Shown piece by piece: positions 36,852 to 47,500 of a DNA stretch of 64,000 bases. Numbering within the stretch: position 1 is the first letter of the stretch; every line of letters begins with the position of its first letter. The notes under the pieces are model-generated. The model was not told where the DNA came from, did no database searches, and saw only the letters and a program-made list of their open reading frames with translations. A program made the position numbers and the translations under genes. Source of the stretch: Mycobacterium sp. 3519A (GTDB lineage: Bacteria > Actinomycetota > Actinomycetes > Mycobacteriales > Mycobacteriaceae); contig NZ_OESG01000013.1 in NCBI RefSeq assembly GCF_900240945.1, forward strand, positions 868,001 to 932,000. The letters run 5' to 3'.

Positions 36852-37000
36852 GCATAGAGATGTTCCACGTGGTCGTCGCGCCGCCGTCGTAGAAGGTGTA
36901 GTCGCCGTCGAGGCGATCGTCCGCCCATGCGGGGCACGCCCAATCCGACGGCGGTGCAGGCGGCGGCGACGACGGCTGCCAGCGCACGAGTTAACGCCAT
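36852..37000 (-). pseudogene. Frameshifted N-terminal fragment of a secreted mycobacterial protein
   Basis: From ATG 37000 the frame gives a signal peptide core (ALTRALAAVVAAACTAVGLGVP). The continuation, AWADDRLDGDYTFYDGGA then TTTWNIS, is found in the next frame. The combined sequence looks like a small secreted mycobacterial protein with the LDGxYTF motif, broken by a 1-2-nt frameshift near 36925-36935. Coding similarity stops where the repeat at 36783-36851 begins. It is probably a dead remnant of an insertion boundary. Confidence 0.6.
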
Positions 37001-37087
37001 CGTGGCCGTAGCCCCGCTCGTCGACGGCCCGGCACGATATCGCCGAGATTGAGGTCAGCTTCCCTCCATGGGCTGAGCCGATGCGGA

Positions 37088-38815
37088 TCACAATGGACCG
37101 ACGGGCACGATCTCGGCCGCGCCCATCCGGGCACCGTCGGCGGTCTCGTCGTCGGGCATGGTCTGGCTTTCCCGCTCGGCCGCGACCCGCGCGAGGTAGT
37201 GGCTGATTTCCAGCGCCTTATGCTCGTCGGACCATCCCAGCAGCGGCGACATCAGATCGGCGACCTCCCGACAGGAATCGGTGCCCCGGTCGAAGGTCTC
37301 TATCGAGATCCGCGTCCGGCGGCACAACACGTCGTCGAGATGTAGCGCACCCTCGTGGGTGGTGGCGTATACCACCTCTGCGCGTAGGTAGTCATCGGCA
37401 GCGGGCAGGGGGGAGCCCAAGGCCGGGTCATCGCGAATGAGGCCGAGTACCTCGCCGATCATCGATCCGTGCCGGTTGAGCAGATGGGCGATCCGCGGCT
37501 CGCTCAGACCCGAGTTCGCGGCCAGCTGGTGGCGGGCGTTCCACAGCGCGTGGTAACCGTCGGCACCCAGTAGCGGCACGTTCTGCGTCATAGAGTTCGG
37601 GATCCTGCGGTCGAAGGCCTGCCCCAAACCGTGCACGGCCTCGTCGACCGCATCCTTGGCCATCACCCGGTACGTGGTGTACTTGCCGCCCGCGATCACC
37701 ACCAGGCCAGGGACACTGTGACCGACGGCGTGTTCCCGCGACAATGTGGAGGTATCCGCGGATTCACCGGCAAGAAGCGGGCGCAGACCCGCGTAGACAC
37801 CCTCGACGTCGGCTTCGGTCAGCGGTGCCCGCAGCACAGCGTTGACCTGGCCGAGCAGGTAGCGGATATCCTTCAGGCTGGCCGCCGGATGTGCCTTGTC
37901 GAGCGACCATTCGGTATCGGTGGTTCCGATGATCCAGTGTCGGCCCCACGGGATGACGAACAGGACCGACTTCTCGGTCCGCAGGATGATCCCGGTGGAA
38001 GACCGTATTCGGTCACGAGGGACGACCAGATGAATTCCCTTGCTCGCTCGGACATGGAATTGTCCGCGCTCGTTGGCCAGCCCCTGCGTTTCGTCGGTCC
38101 AGACGCCGGTGGCGTTGATCACCTGGCGCGCCCGCACCGGGTAGGTGCGATTCGACTCCAGATCGACGACGCGGACCCCGGTGACGCGTTCACCCTCGCG
38201 GATGAGATCCACCACCCGGGTGCGGGTCGCGATCCGCGCGCCGTATGCGGCCGCGGTGCGCGCGATCGTCATGGTGTGCCTGGCATCGTCGACCTGGGCG
38301 TCGGAGTACACCAGTGCGCCGACAAGCGCATCCTTGCTCAGGGATGGAGCCGCTCGCAACGCGCCGCGACGGGTGAGGTGCCGGTGCAGCGGGATCCCGG
38401 CTCCGTGTCCGGACGCCTTGGACATCGCGTCGTAGAGCGTGAGCCCGGCGGCGGTGTAGATGCGCTCCCATCCCCGATGCCTGAGCGGGTAGAGAAATTT
38501 CACGGGCTTCACCAGGTGTGGCGCCAGCTTCTCGAGCATCAGCCCGCGTTCGGACAGCGCCTCGGCGACCAACCGGAAATCCAGCATCTCCAGGTAGCGA
38601 AGACCGCCGTGGATCAACTTGCTCGACCGGCTGGAGGTGCCCGAGGCGAGATCGCGGGCTTCGACCAGCCCTACTTTCAAGCCCCGGGTGGCCGCATCGA
38701 GCGCGGCGCCAGCACCGACGACCCCACCGCCGATCACCACGATGTCGAGCGGGTTGGCCGCGAGGTCCGCCAGTGCGGCCGCGCGATTGGCAGGGGAGAG
38801 CGCCACCGCCTCCAT
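37088..38815 (-). CDS. glpD: Glycerol-3-phosphate dehydrogenase (island copy)
   Basis: 575 residues, a second FAD-dependent membrane-associated G3P dehydrogenase. Motifs: DIVVIGGGVVGAGAALDAAT, SGTSSRSSKLIHGGLRYLE, WIIGTTDTEW and AGGKYTTYRVMAKD. It shares long identical strings with the copy at 23745-25484, so they are paralogues or xenologues. It is the last gene of glpF-glpK-glpD, 51 bp after glpK, a classical glycerol uptake, phosphorylation and oxidation operon. The start ATG 38815 has no better alternative. Confidence 0.94.
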   Translation of the reverse strand: MEAVALSPANRAAALADLAANPLDIVVIGGGVVGAGAALDAATRGLKVGLVEARDLASGTSSRSSKLIHGGLRYLEMLDFRLVAEALSERGLMLEKLAPHLVKPVKFLYPLRHRGWERIYTAAGLTLYDAMSKASGHGAGIPLHRHLTRRGALRAAPSLSKDALVGALVYSDAQVDDARHTMTIARTAAAYGARIATRTRVVDLIREGERVTGVRVVDLESNRTYPVRARQVINATGVWTDETQGLANERGQFHVRASKGIHLVVPRDRIRSSTGIILRTEKSVLFVIPWGRHWIIGTTDTEWSLDKAHPAASLKDIRYLLGQVNAVLRAPLTEADVEGVYAGLRPLLAGESADTSTLSREHAVGHSVPGLVVIAGGKYTTYRVMAKDAVDEAVHGLGQAFDRRIPNSMTQNVPLLGADGYHALWNARHQLAANSGLSEPRIAHLLNRHGSMIGEVLGLIRDDPALGSPLPAADDYLRAEVVYATTHEGALHLDDVLCRRTRISIETFDRGTDSCREVADLMSPLLGWSDEHKALEISHYLARVAAERESQTMPDDETADGARMGAAEIVPVGPL

Positions 38816-38866
38816 ATCGGTACCTTGTCTTTCGTATTCGTCTGGGGCGCTTACGGATTGCCGGCG

Positions 38867-40384
<1,518 letters not shown>

Positions 40385-40422
40385 AGAAGAACTCCTGTGT
40401 CTGCGATGGGGTGAGCGGACGG

Positions 40423-41268
40423 TCAGCTGTTGGTCATTGCGGTGGGCTCGGCGACACTGACTTCCTGGGGCAGTTCCAACGCGGTGGGCAGGTATCGCTC
40501 GATCCCGAAGACGAACACCGCGCCACCGATCAGACCACCGATGACCGGGGCGATGATCGGCACCCAGAAGTAGAGTTCAGGACCGTTGGCCGAGAACATG
40601 GCGTCGTTGTAGCCGGTGATCCAGGACGCCAGCCGCGGACCGAAGTCGCGCGCGGGGTTGATCGCGTAACCGGCATTGGTGCCCCACGCCATGCCGATGC
40701 CGACCACCAGGAGCCCGATGATCAGCGGTGCCAGGTTGGCAAGCGGCGGGTTGTTTCCTGCGGTGGTCACCGCGAGGATGACGATCACCAGTACCGCGGT
40801 TCCGACGATCTGGTCGGCAAAGGCAGTGGCGGTGGACACGCCCGTACCGGGCGAGGTCGAGAAAATCCCCTGAGTTGCCTTGGTGTGGCCGGGATCGACG
40901 GTGGCAATCTGGTCGGCATAGACGAATCTGACGATCAGCGCACCGACGAAGGCGCCCGCGAACTGAGCGCTGATGTAGGGCAGCACTTTGCGCCTGTCGA
41001 AACCTTTGAACACCGTCAACGCCACCGTCACTGCGGGATTGAGATGGGCACCGCTGAGCCGACCGGCGACAAAGACGGCCATCGTCACGCCCAGGCCCCA
41101 CCCGAAGGCGATCGAGTTGTGGTCGCCTGCTCCAACGGACTTCGGGAATCCGCCCGCGATGACCTGGGCGACCACCCCGCAGCCGAAAAGAATCAAAATC
41201 GCGGTGCCCAGGAGTTCGGCGGACAGTTCGCCGATGAGAGGATGCTTGGTCCGCGTCGATGCTTTCAT
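40423..41268 (-). CDS. glpF: Aquaglyceroporin, glycerol facilitator
   Basis: 281 residues, six transmembrane helices and two NPA loops ([15 protein letters not shown] and [14 protein letters not shown]). The second loop, NPARDFGPR with Asp after Arg, is typical of glycerol-conducting channels rather than water-only aquaporins. It is an inner-membrane facilitator and the first gene of glpF-glpK-glpD. AGGAAG sits before the ATG. A candidate promoter on the minus strand (-35 TTGATG, 17 nt, -10 TAGCTT) lies just downstream of the palindrome at 41411-41427. Confidence 0.95.
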   Translation of the reverse strand: MKASTRTKHPLIGELSAELLGTAILILFGCGVVAQVIAGGFPKSVGAGDHNSIAFGWGLGVTMAVFVAGRLSGAHLNPAVTVALTVFKGFDRRKVLPYISAQFAGAFVGALIVRFVYADQIATVDPGHTKATQGIFSTSPGTGVSTATAFADQIVGTAVLVIVILAVTTAGNNPPLANLAPLIIGLLVVGIGMAWGTNAGYAINPARDFGPRLASWITGYNDAMFSANGPELYFWVPIIAPVIGGLIGGAVFVFGIERYLPTALELPQEVSVAEPTAMTNS

Positions 41269-41410
41269 TGCTCACTTCCTTGTGCGCTTGTGCTGATGGG
41301 ACTTTCGTGCTTTGGCACGAGGCGCGACGGTGCACTGCACCGCGGTGGCCGTGCCGCACTGTGAGATGGTGCGAAGCTATGTGGGAATGTGACGGCCATC
41401 AATGGCGGTT

Positions 41411-41427
41411 GTTCGACAATGTCGAAC
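41411..41427. promoter_or_regulatory. IclR/GylR operator-like palindrome
   Basis: GTTCGACAATGTCGAAC: perfect 7-bp arms GTTCGAC/GTCGAAC around AAT. It sits between divergent glpF and the IclR gene, just upstream of the candidate glpF -35 and about 93 bp before the IclR ATG. A partial CRP-like site, TGTGACGGCCATCAAT, lies next to it (from about 41388). Control by the adjacent IclR protein and glycerol or G3P is the likely reading. Confidence 0.6.
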
Positions 41428-41519
41428 GTTTCGTGGCGTGACGACGAGATCGGGATGGATGACGTGCTCCGCCTGTGATATTCGTCGCGTAGCGCCACCG
41501 AGAGTGAGGAGTGGGCCCG

Positions 41520-42284
41520 ATGCCCGGATCTATCCAATCGATCGAACGCGCCGCAGCCATAATGGATTTGATCGAGCAAAGCGACAGGCCCCTTCAACTG
41601 CGCGACATCGTCCAGGACATGCAACTGTCCAAGGCGACGGTTCACGGAATCGTGCGCACTCTGGTCGAGGTGGACTACCTCCAGCAGGATCCCGACACGG
41701 GCAGTTATTCGCCAGGGCCGCGCGCATATTCACGCGAAGGCGTGGAATTGGATGGAAATGACCTGCGATCGATCTCGATGGTCTGGGCCGACGCACTCGC
41801 GCTGTCTTCGGGATTCGAAGTGCTGATGACATTGCTGAACGGTCACGAGGCCGACGTCGTGCACCATGTGTTCCGACCCGACGACACTGCTCAAACGCTG
41901 CGTGTCGGGGAGCGGATACCACTGCACGCGACCGCGTGCGGCAAACTCGTACTGGCGTATTCGCCGCGCCGCGAACGTATTTTGCGCAACCTCCGGCTCG
42001 AACGCTTCACCCTCAGGACGTCGGTGAACCGCGCACGACTGACCGACGAGATCGAACGGGTCCGGCGCTCCGGCGTGGCGTCCGCCAGCGGCGAATACGA
42101 TCCCGACCTCGCGGGTGTCGCGGTGCCGGTCCATGGGCGGAGCCGGTCGAGTGTCGCGGCCATGGCGGTGCTCGGGTCACCGGAATCGCTGCTTGGCCGT
42201 GACGGCTCACCCGATACCGATGTCCTCTCGGAGCTGCGGCATGCCGCCGCGGCAGTGATCCACGCGCTGCAGCCAACACGGTGA
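41520..42284 (+). CDS. IclR-family regulator of glycerol metabolism
   Basis: 254 residues from ATG 41520, which has GAGGAG 8 nt upstream; GTG 41511 is also open. N-terminal winged helix (about 1-65; IVQDMQLSKATVHGIVRTL is the recognition region) and C-terminal IclR effector domain (about 85-250; PLHATACGKLVLAYSP is the usual signature). It resembles the glycerol regulator GylR of Streptomyces in context. It diverges from glpF and overlaps glpK2 downstream (GTGA), so the regulator is co-translated with the second kinase. Effector inferred: glycerol or glycerol-3-phosphate. Confidence 0.9.
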   Translation: MPGSIQSIERAAAIMDLIEQSDRPLQLRDIVQDMQLSKATVHGIVRTLVEVDYLQQDPDTGSYSPGPRAYSREGVELDGNDLRSISMVWADALALSSGFEVLMTLLNGHEADVVHHVFRPDDTAQTLRVGERIPLHATACGKLVLAYSPRRERILRNLRLERFTLRTSVNRARLTDEIERVRRSGVASASGEYDPDLAGVAVPVHGRSRSSVAAMAVLGSPESLLGRDGSPDTDVLSELRHAAAAVIHALQPTR

Positions 42285-43804
42285 CCGAACAGCGCGTGGT
42301 CGCTGCGATCGACCTGGGCACCACCTCGGCTCGCTGCATGTTGTTCGATCACCGCGGCCGCATGGTGGCGATCGCGCAGCGTGAGCAGCGGCAGTCCTTC
42401 CCGCGGCCGGGCTGGGTCGAGCAGGACGCGCTGGAACTGTGGCGCAATGTGTGCCGGATCGTGCCCGATGCACTGCGCGCCGCTGGGTTGGAGGCGTCCA
42501 ATGTAACGGCCATCGGGATCGCCAACCAACGCGAGACGACTGTGGTGTGGGACCGCCGCACCGGCCATCCGCTGGCCCCCGCGATCACGTGGCAGGACAC
42601 CAGGACGGGTCCAGTGGTGGACCAGATAAGTCCCGACGCCGAGGTGTTTCGACGCATCGCGGGATTCCGACCGGCTGCGTATTTCGCCGCACCGCGATTG
42701 CGCTGGCTGCTCGACAATGTCCGCGGTCTTGAGTCGCGGGCACGAGCAGGAGAAGCACTGTTCGGCACGCTCGAGTCGTGGTTGATCTGGAACCTCACGG
42801 GCGGACCCAGACACGGGATCCATGTCACCGACGTGACCAATGCCAGCAGAACGCTGTTCATGGACTTGCGGTCGATGCAGTGGAGCTCCAAACTCCTTGG
42901 ACTGCTGGATATCCCGGAGCCGATGATGCCCAGGATCGTGTCCAACAGTGAGGTCTACGCTCGATGCTCGGTCGTGTTGCCGGGTGTGCCGATCGCAGCT
43001 GCCATCGGCGACCAGCAGGCTGCGTTGTTCGGCCAGATGTGCTTCGACCCCGGCGACGCCAAATGTACGTACGGCACCGGCGCGTTCCTGTTGATGAATG
43101 TCGGCACCTCGATTGTCGAGTCTCCGCACGGTCTGCTGCCGACGGTGGCCTATGCAGCGCCGGGCCGTGCCCCGATGTACGCGCTGGAGGGGCCGATCGC
43201 GGTGGCTGGTTCGTTGGTTCAGTGGTTCCGCGACTCGTTGGGTGTGATCGCCACCGCACCGCAGATCGAGACGCTGGCGCGCAGTGTCGACGACAACGGC
43301 GGTTGCTACATCGTGCCGGCATTCTCCGGACTGTTTGCGCCACATTGGGATTCGGAAGCCAGAGGTATCTTCGTCGGGCTGACGTCCTATATAACCAAGG
43401 GCCACTTGGCGCGGGCCGTGCTCGAAGCGACGGCGTGGCAGACCTGGGAAGTGGTGAACGCGATGACAATCGACTCCGGGGTGCCGCTCGCGCGGCTGGC
43501 GGTCGACGGCGGCATGACTTCCAATCATCTACTGATGCAATTCAACGCCGACGTCCTCAACGTTCCGGTGGTGCGGCCGTTCGTCTCTGAAACAGTGTCA
43601 CTGGGCGCAGCGTACGCCGCTGGTCTCGCCGTCGGTTACTGGCCGGATGTCGCGGCACTACGCGCCAACCGCCACGTGGCCGCGGCATGGTATCCGAGAA
43701 TGGAAGCCCGCGTCCGCAGACGCGAGGCCGCTGGATGGACCGCAGCCGTCGCGCGCGCTCTGACCAATGGCGGAGAATGGCGTCATCCGGCAGAGCCTGG
43801 CTGA
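42281..43804 (+). CDS. FGGY-family kinase, divergent glycerol kinase
   Basis: 507 residues from GTG 42281, overlapping the iclR stop. FGGY kinase with AAIDLGTTSARCMLFD in place of the usual [56 protein letters not shown] and VDGGMTSNHLLMQ. The segment equivalent to [13 protein letters not shown] reads AAYFAAPRLRWLL, so residues next to the substrate Tyr differ. It may phosphorylate glycerol with altered kinetics or a related polyol. Two kinases under one regulator is unusual. The end overlaps the DNA-ligase remnant on the other strand. Confidence 0.9.
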   Translation: MTEQRVVAAIDLGTTSARCMLFDHRGRMVAIAQREQRQSFPRPGWVEQDALELWRNVCRIVPDALRAAGLEASNVTAIGIANQRETTVVWDRRTGHPLAPAITWQDTRTGPVVDQISPDAEVFRRIAGFRPAAYFAAPRLRWLLDNVRGLESRARAGEALFGTLESWLIWNLTGGPRHGIHVTDVTNASRTLFMDLRSMQWSSKLLGLLDIPEPMMPRIVSNSEVYARCSVVLPGVPIAAAIGDQQAALFGQMCFDPGDAKCTYGTGAFLLMNVGTSIVESPHGLLPTVAYAAPGRAPMYALEGPIAVAGSLVQWFRDSLGVIATAPQIETLARSVDDNGGCYIVPAFSGLFAPHWDSEARGIFVGLTSYITKGHLARAVLEATAWQTWEVVNAMTIDSGVPLARLAVDGGMTSNHLLMQFNADVLNVPVVRPFVSETVSLGAAYAAGLAVGYWPDVAALRANRHVAAAWYPRMEARVRRREAAGWTAAVARALTNGGEWRHPAEPG

Positions 43805-44080
43805 CGGCCGAGGCCGGGCACGATATTCCCGAGGTCCAAGGTCGCCGGGCGTTCCAGTTGGCCGAAAGTGCACGACGTCGGCTCGCGGTCGGGGCGCTAC
43901 CGGTTGAACTGCGCTGTGTGGCGCAACCTTTCACCATCCATGTAGTCGTATTTGACTTCGACGACGCGTTCGGGTCGCAACGGGACGAACAACAGGCCCT
44001 TGCCCGCGTTCCAGCGCGAGCCGCCCTCGTACCGACGGGAAGCGCTGTCGGCGGGTACCTGCGCGCCCCAGTCCGACCGT
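43783..44080 (-). pseudogene. C-terminal fragment of an ATP-dependent DNA ligase (LigC-like)
   Basis: On the minus strand one frame reads, in pieces: SDWGAQVPADSASRRYEGG, SRWNAGKGLLFVPLRPERVV, EVKYDYMDGERLRHTAQFNR, then a TAG where Trp is expected, then RPDREPTSCTFGQLERPATL and a final TGA at 43783-43785. This is the OB-fold tail of LigC-type ligases. The N-terminal nucleotidyltransferase domain is missing and an in-frame stop interrupts the remnant. It ends against a VOC-domain fragment on the other strand. Confidence 0.75.
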
Positions 44081-44082
44081 AA

Positions 44083-44149
44083 GGTCGAGATACCGTGCTA
44101 TCTATGCGATCCCGACGGATACATCGTCGAAATCGGACAGGCCGGCTGA
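44083..44149 (+). pseudogene. C-terminal fragment of a VOC (glyoxalase-like) protein
   Basis: Twenty-two codons ending in TGA read VEIPCYLCDPDGYIVEIGQA, the last beta strand of glyoxalase/bleomycin-resistance (VOC) proteins, where DPDGxxxExGQ includes the metal Glu. Nothing upstream encodes the rest of the domain; instead it abuts the DNA-ligase remnant. A deletion or insertion junction at about 44080 is the simplest explanation. Confidence 0.65.
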
Positions 44150-44523
44150 ATGCTCCACGACGTTTTCGCCGACCAGCCAGCCCAGGACTACTAAACTCCG
44201 GCCGGTTGGTGGGCGCGGTACCCGGCATCAGGTCCACGCCGCCCGCTCGGTGCTGCGGACTACGAGACATCTGGTCGTGTTGCGCGTTGACTGGGAGTGA
44301 CATCACGAGGTCTACTTGCGGCGCGCCGATAACGGCGCCCTCTGACATCGGGATTGACGCTGTGACAACCAGTTTGACAACTGACAGCCGCCGCAACCGT
44401 CGCTCCGCGCGCTACCCCCTTCGAGCTAGGTGTATTCATCCATCAGCCGACTGCGACCAACCTGATGGCTGAATACGTCTGATATGTAGGCATGGTTTGT
44501 CAATTGGCTCTACCCCGGCGAGT
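44150..44523. other. Non-coding gap with an imperfect hairpin
   Basis: About 370 bp between the VOC fragment and the right island repeat. I recognise no protein in any frame. It contains an inverted repeat at 44432-44446 and 44462-44476 (GTATTCATCCATCAG against CTGATGGCTGAATAC, one mismatch, 15-nt loop), which could be a terminator-like stem or the end of a lost mobile element. Confidence 0.5.
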
Positions 44524-44591
44524 TTTCGCCCGCCCAAGGCAACCCACGTCCGATTGCAGCCCGAGGCCTTCGGCCTCGAGTCAACCCCATA
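44524..44591. repeat. Right copy of ~68-bp inverted repeat bracketing the glycerol island
   Basis: Inverted counterpart of 36783-36851, ending 4 bp before the lhr stop codon. This copy has a cleaner internal stem, CGAGGCCTTCGGCCTCG, than the left copy. The repeat pair encloses 7.7 kb with all island glp genes. Confidence 0.88.
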
Positions 44592-44595
44592 TCGG

Positions 44596-47500
44596 CTAGC
44601 GCAACCGAAGGCCCCTCGGGGTGCGGGCGAACCCGGCGCCCAGCAGCGCCTCCTGCGCCGCGGCGCGCTCGCCCTCGCCGACCGGTTCCAGCACCGATAC
44701 GCCGTTGATCTTCTCGACGAGCAGCGAGCCGATGCGCCCCGCGGCGACCAGATCGGTGAGCGCGGCCGCGGCCGTCGCGTGCGCGTCGGCGTCGCCGGTG
44801 AAGCTCAGCAGCGAGCGGCCGCCGCGTTCCAAGTACCAGGCCAGCTCCCCGTCGACGATCGCGACCAGCGCACCGGCCTTGCGTCCCGGCCGGTGCGTGA
44901 CGTCGTCGTCGGCGCTGGTGCGCGTCGGCCACGGCAGCGCCGCGCCGTACGGATTGGCGGGATCGGCGGCCGCGAGGACGACCGCGTGATATTCGCGGCG
45001 CTCCTGGTCGACGCCGTCGAGGTAGGACCGCAGGCGGTCCACCGTCGAGGCGACGGCGAACTGCGCCCCGCCCAGCGACTCGACGAAGTAGCCACGCTGA
45101 CAGCGGCCCGCCTCTTCGAACGCGGTCAGCACCTTGTACAGCATCGCGAAGCCACCCGGCACCTCCTCGGCCCCGACCGCACCCTTGGTGAGCACGCCGT
45201 GCCTGCCGAGCAACAGCTCGGCCTGGAAATGCGCCCGCACCGTCGACTCCGGTTCGGCCGCGGGCAGCGCCGACCACCGGCCCGCCACTGTCGGATCGGA
45301 CTGCCGCGCCGCGGCATGCGCGACGCTGTAGCGGCTCAACCGCGGCGGCCGCTGGCGTTGCCGGTGCGCCGGCGCGCCGCGGCGCCCCGTCGACCGACGG
45401 CTGCCAGCCAGCATCGCGCGCACCGGTGCGAACGTGTCGCCGGTGACCCAGCCGGCCCAGATCAGTTCCCACAGGGCCTGTTTGAGCTGCTCGGCTTCGC
45501 CACCGCCGGCGAGTTGGCGGAAGAAATACGCACCGCCCGCGCCGAGGGCGTCCATGATCGCCCGATGCGTGTCGGTGAACTCGAGTTCGGTGGGCGCAGC
45601 CAAGGTCAGTGGCGCCGACTCGGCGGGATGGAAGGCGATCCAGCCGTCGCCGCCGCCGATCTGACCGACACCCGACCAGGTGACCTCCCCGGAGGCGAGC
45701 AGTTCGTCGAGCATCGCCGGTTGGTAGTCACGCACCCGCTGCCCGAACACCAGCGACTCCACCGCCGATGCGGGCACCGGCACACCGGCCAACTGGTCGA
45801 TCACCGACGCTAGGCCGTCGATACCGGAATTGTGTGTGCCCACCTGCTGCCACGACGGCAGGAACCGGCCGTAGGCCGCCGTGCTGACCGGCTCCACCTG
45901 CGCCCGCAACGCGGCCAGCGACCTGCGCCGCAGGATCTTCAAAACGTCTGCGTCACACCACTGCTCGCTGTCCCCATGCTCAAAAACGGGGATATCCGTG
46001 AACTCGCCCCGGATCAGCTTGCCGTCGATGGCCATCCTGCCCAGCACGTCGGCGGTCACCCGCAGGCCGAGGCCGAACCGTACCGCCGCGTCACGCGTGG
46101 TGAACGGTCCGTGGGTGCGCGCGTAGCGGCCCAGCAGCTCACCGAGCGGGTCGTCGACCGATTCGGTGAACGCCGTCGGCACCCCCACCGGCACCGCCAC
46201 GCCGACGCCGTCGCGCAGCAGACCGATGTCTTCGATTGCCGCCCACCAGGTTTGGTCGGCGAACGACACCCGCAGCGCCCGCTTGGCGGCTTGCAAACCG
46301 TCCAGCCAGCCGCCGACGTCCCTGGTGGTGCAGCGGTCGGCGATCTCCTGCTCGGTCAGCGGGCCGAGCACCCGCAACAGGTCGGCGACGCCCTCGGCGT
46401 CGCGGGCCAACCGGTCGGCGGACAGGTGCTGCAGTTGTCCGGTGGTGGTGGCGATGACCTGCGGGTCGAGCAGTTCGCGCAATTCGACGCGGCCGAGTAG
46501 TTCGGCCAGCAGCACGCTGTCCAGTGACAGGGCGGCGGCGCGACGCTCGGCCAGCGGGCTGTCGCCCTCGTACATGAAGGCGCCGACGTATCCGAACAAC
46601 AGCGACGCCGCGAACGGTGACGGCGTCGAGGTCTCCACCTCGACGATCCGCAGCCTGCGCTGCGCCACCCGGTGCATCAGCTCGGTCAGCGCGGGCACGT
46701 CGTAGACGTCCTGCAGGCACTCGCGAACCGCCTCCAGCACGATGGGGAAGTCCGGGTACTTGCGGGCCACGTCGAGCAGTTGCGCGGCGCGCTGCCGCTG
46801 ATGCCACAGCGGCGACCGCTTGCCCGGATGTCGCCGCGGCAGAAGCAAAGCGCGGGCGGCACATTCGCGGAACCGCGACGCGAACAGCGCCGAGCCGCCC
46901 ACTTCGGCGGTGACGATCGGTTCGATCTCGTCGGCGTCGAAGACGAACAGGTCGGCACCGGGCGCGGCGTCTTCGGTATCGGGTAGCCGGACGATGATGC
47001 CGTCGTCGGAGGCCGTCGGCTTCTCGTCGATGCCGTAGCGCTCCCGCAGTCGCCGGGACACGGCGAGCGCGAGCGGGCCGTGTACCCGAAGGCCGTAGGG
47101 GGAGTGCAGGATCACCCGCCAGTCGCCGAGTTCGTCGCGGAAGCGTTCGACCATCAACGTGCTGTCGCTGGGCACGGTGCCCGTCGACTGCCGCTGGTCG
47201 TCGAGCAACTGCCACAGGTTGTCGGAGGCGAACTGATCGAAACCCATTGCCCGGCAACGTTCGATGAACTCATCGTGGCCCAGACGCGCCAGCTCACCGG
47301 TGAACGCACCGACCGCGGCGCCCAACTCGGCCGGCCTGCCGACGCCGTCGCCCTTCCAGAACGGCAGCCGGGCAGGTTGACCCGGCGCCGGAATGACCAG
47401 CACACGGTCGTGGGTGATCTCGGTGATGCGCCAACTGGTCGCGCCGAGCGAGATCACGTCGCCCGGCCGTGACTCGTAGACCATCTCCTCATCGAGTTCG

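Noticed and set aside
41891..43528. 545-codon minus-strand ORF across iclR and the second kinase
   Set aside because: Both genes beneath it have full catalytic or DNA-binding motifs in the plus frames; the ORF has none.
44150..44520. Possible gene in the gap before the right island repeat
   Set aside because: Several short frames exist (for example from 44151 and 44396) but none shows a motif, ribosome site or coding-like composition.
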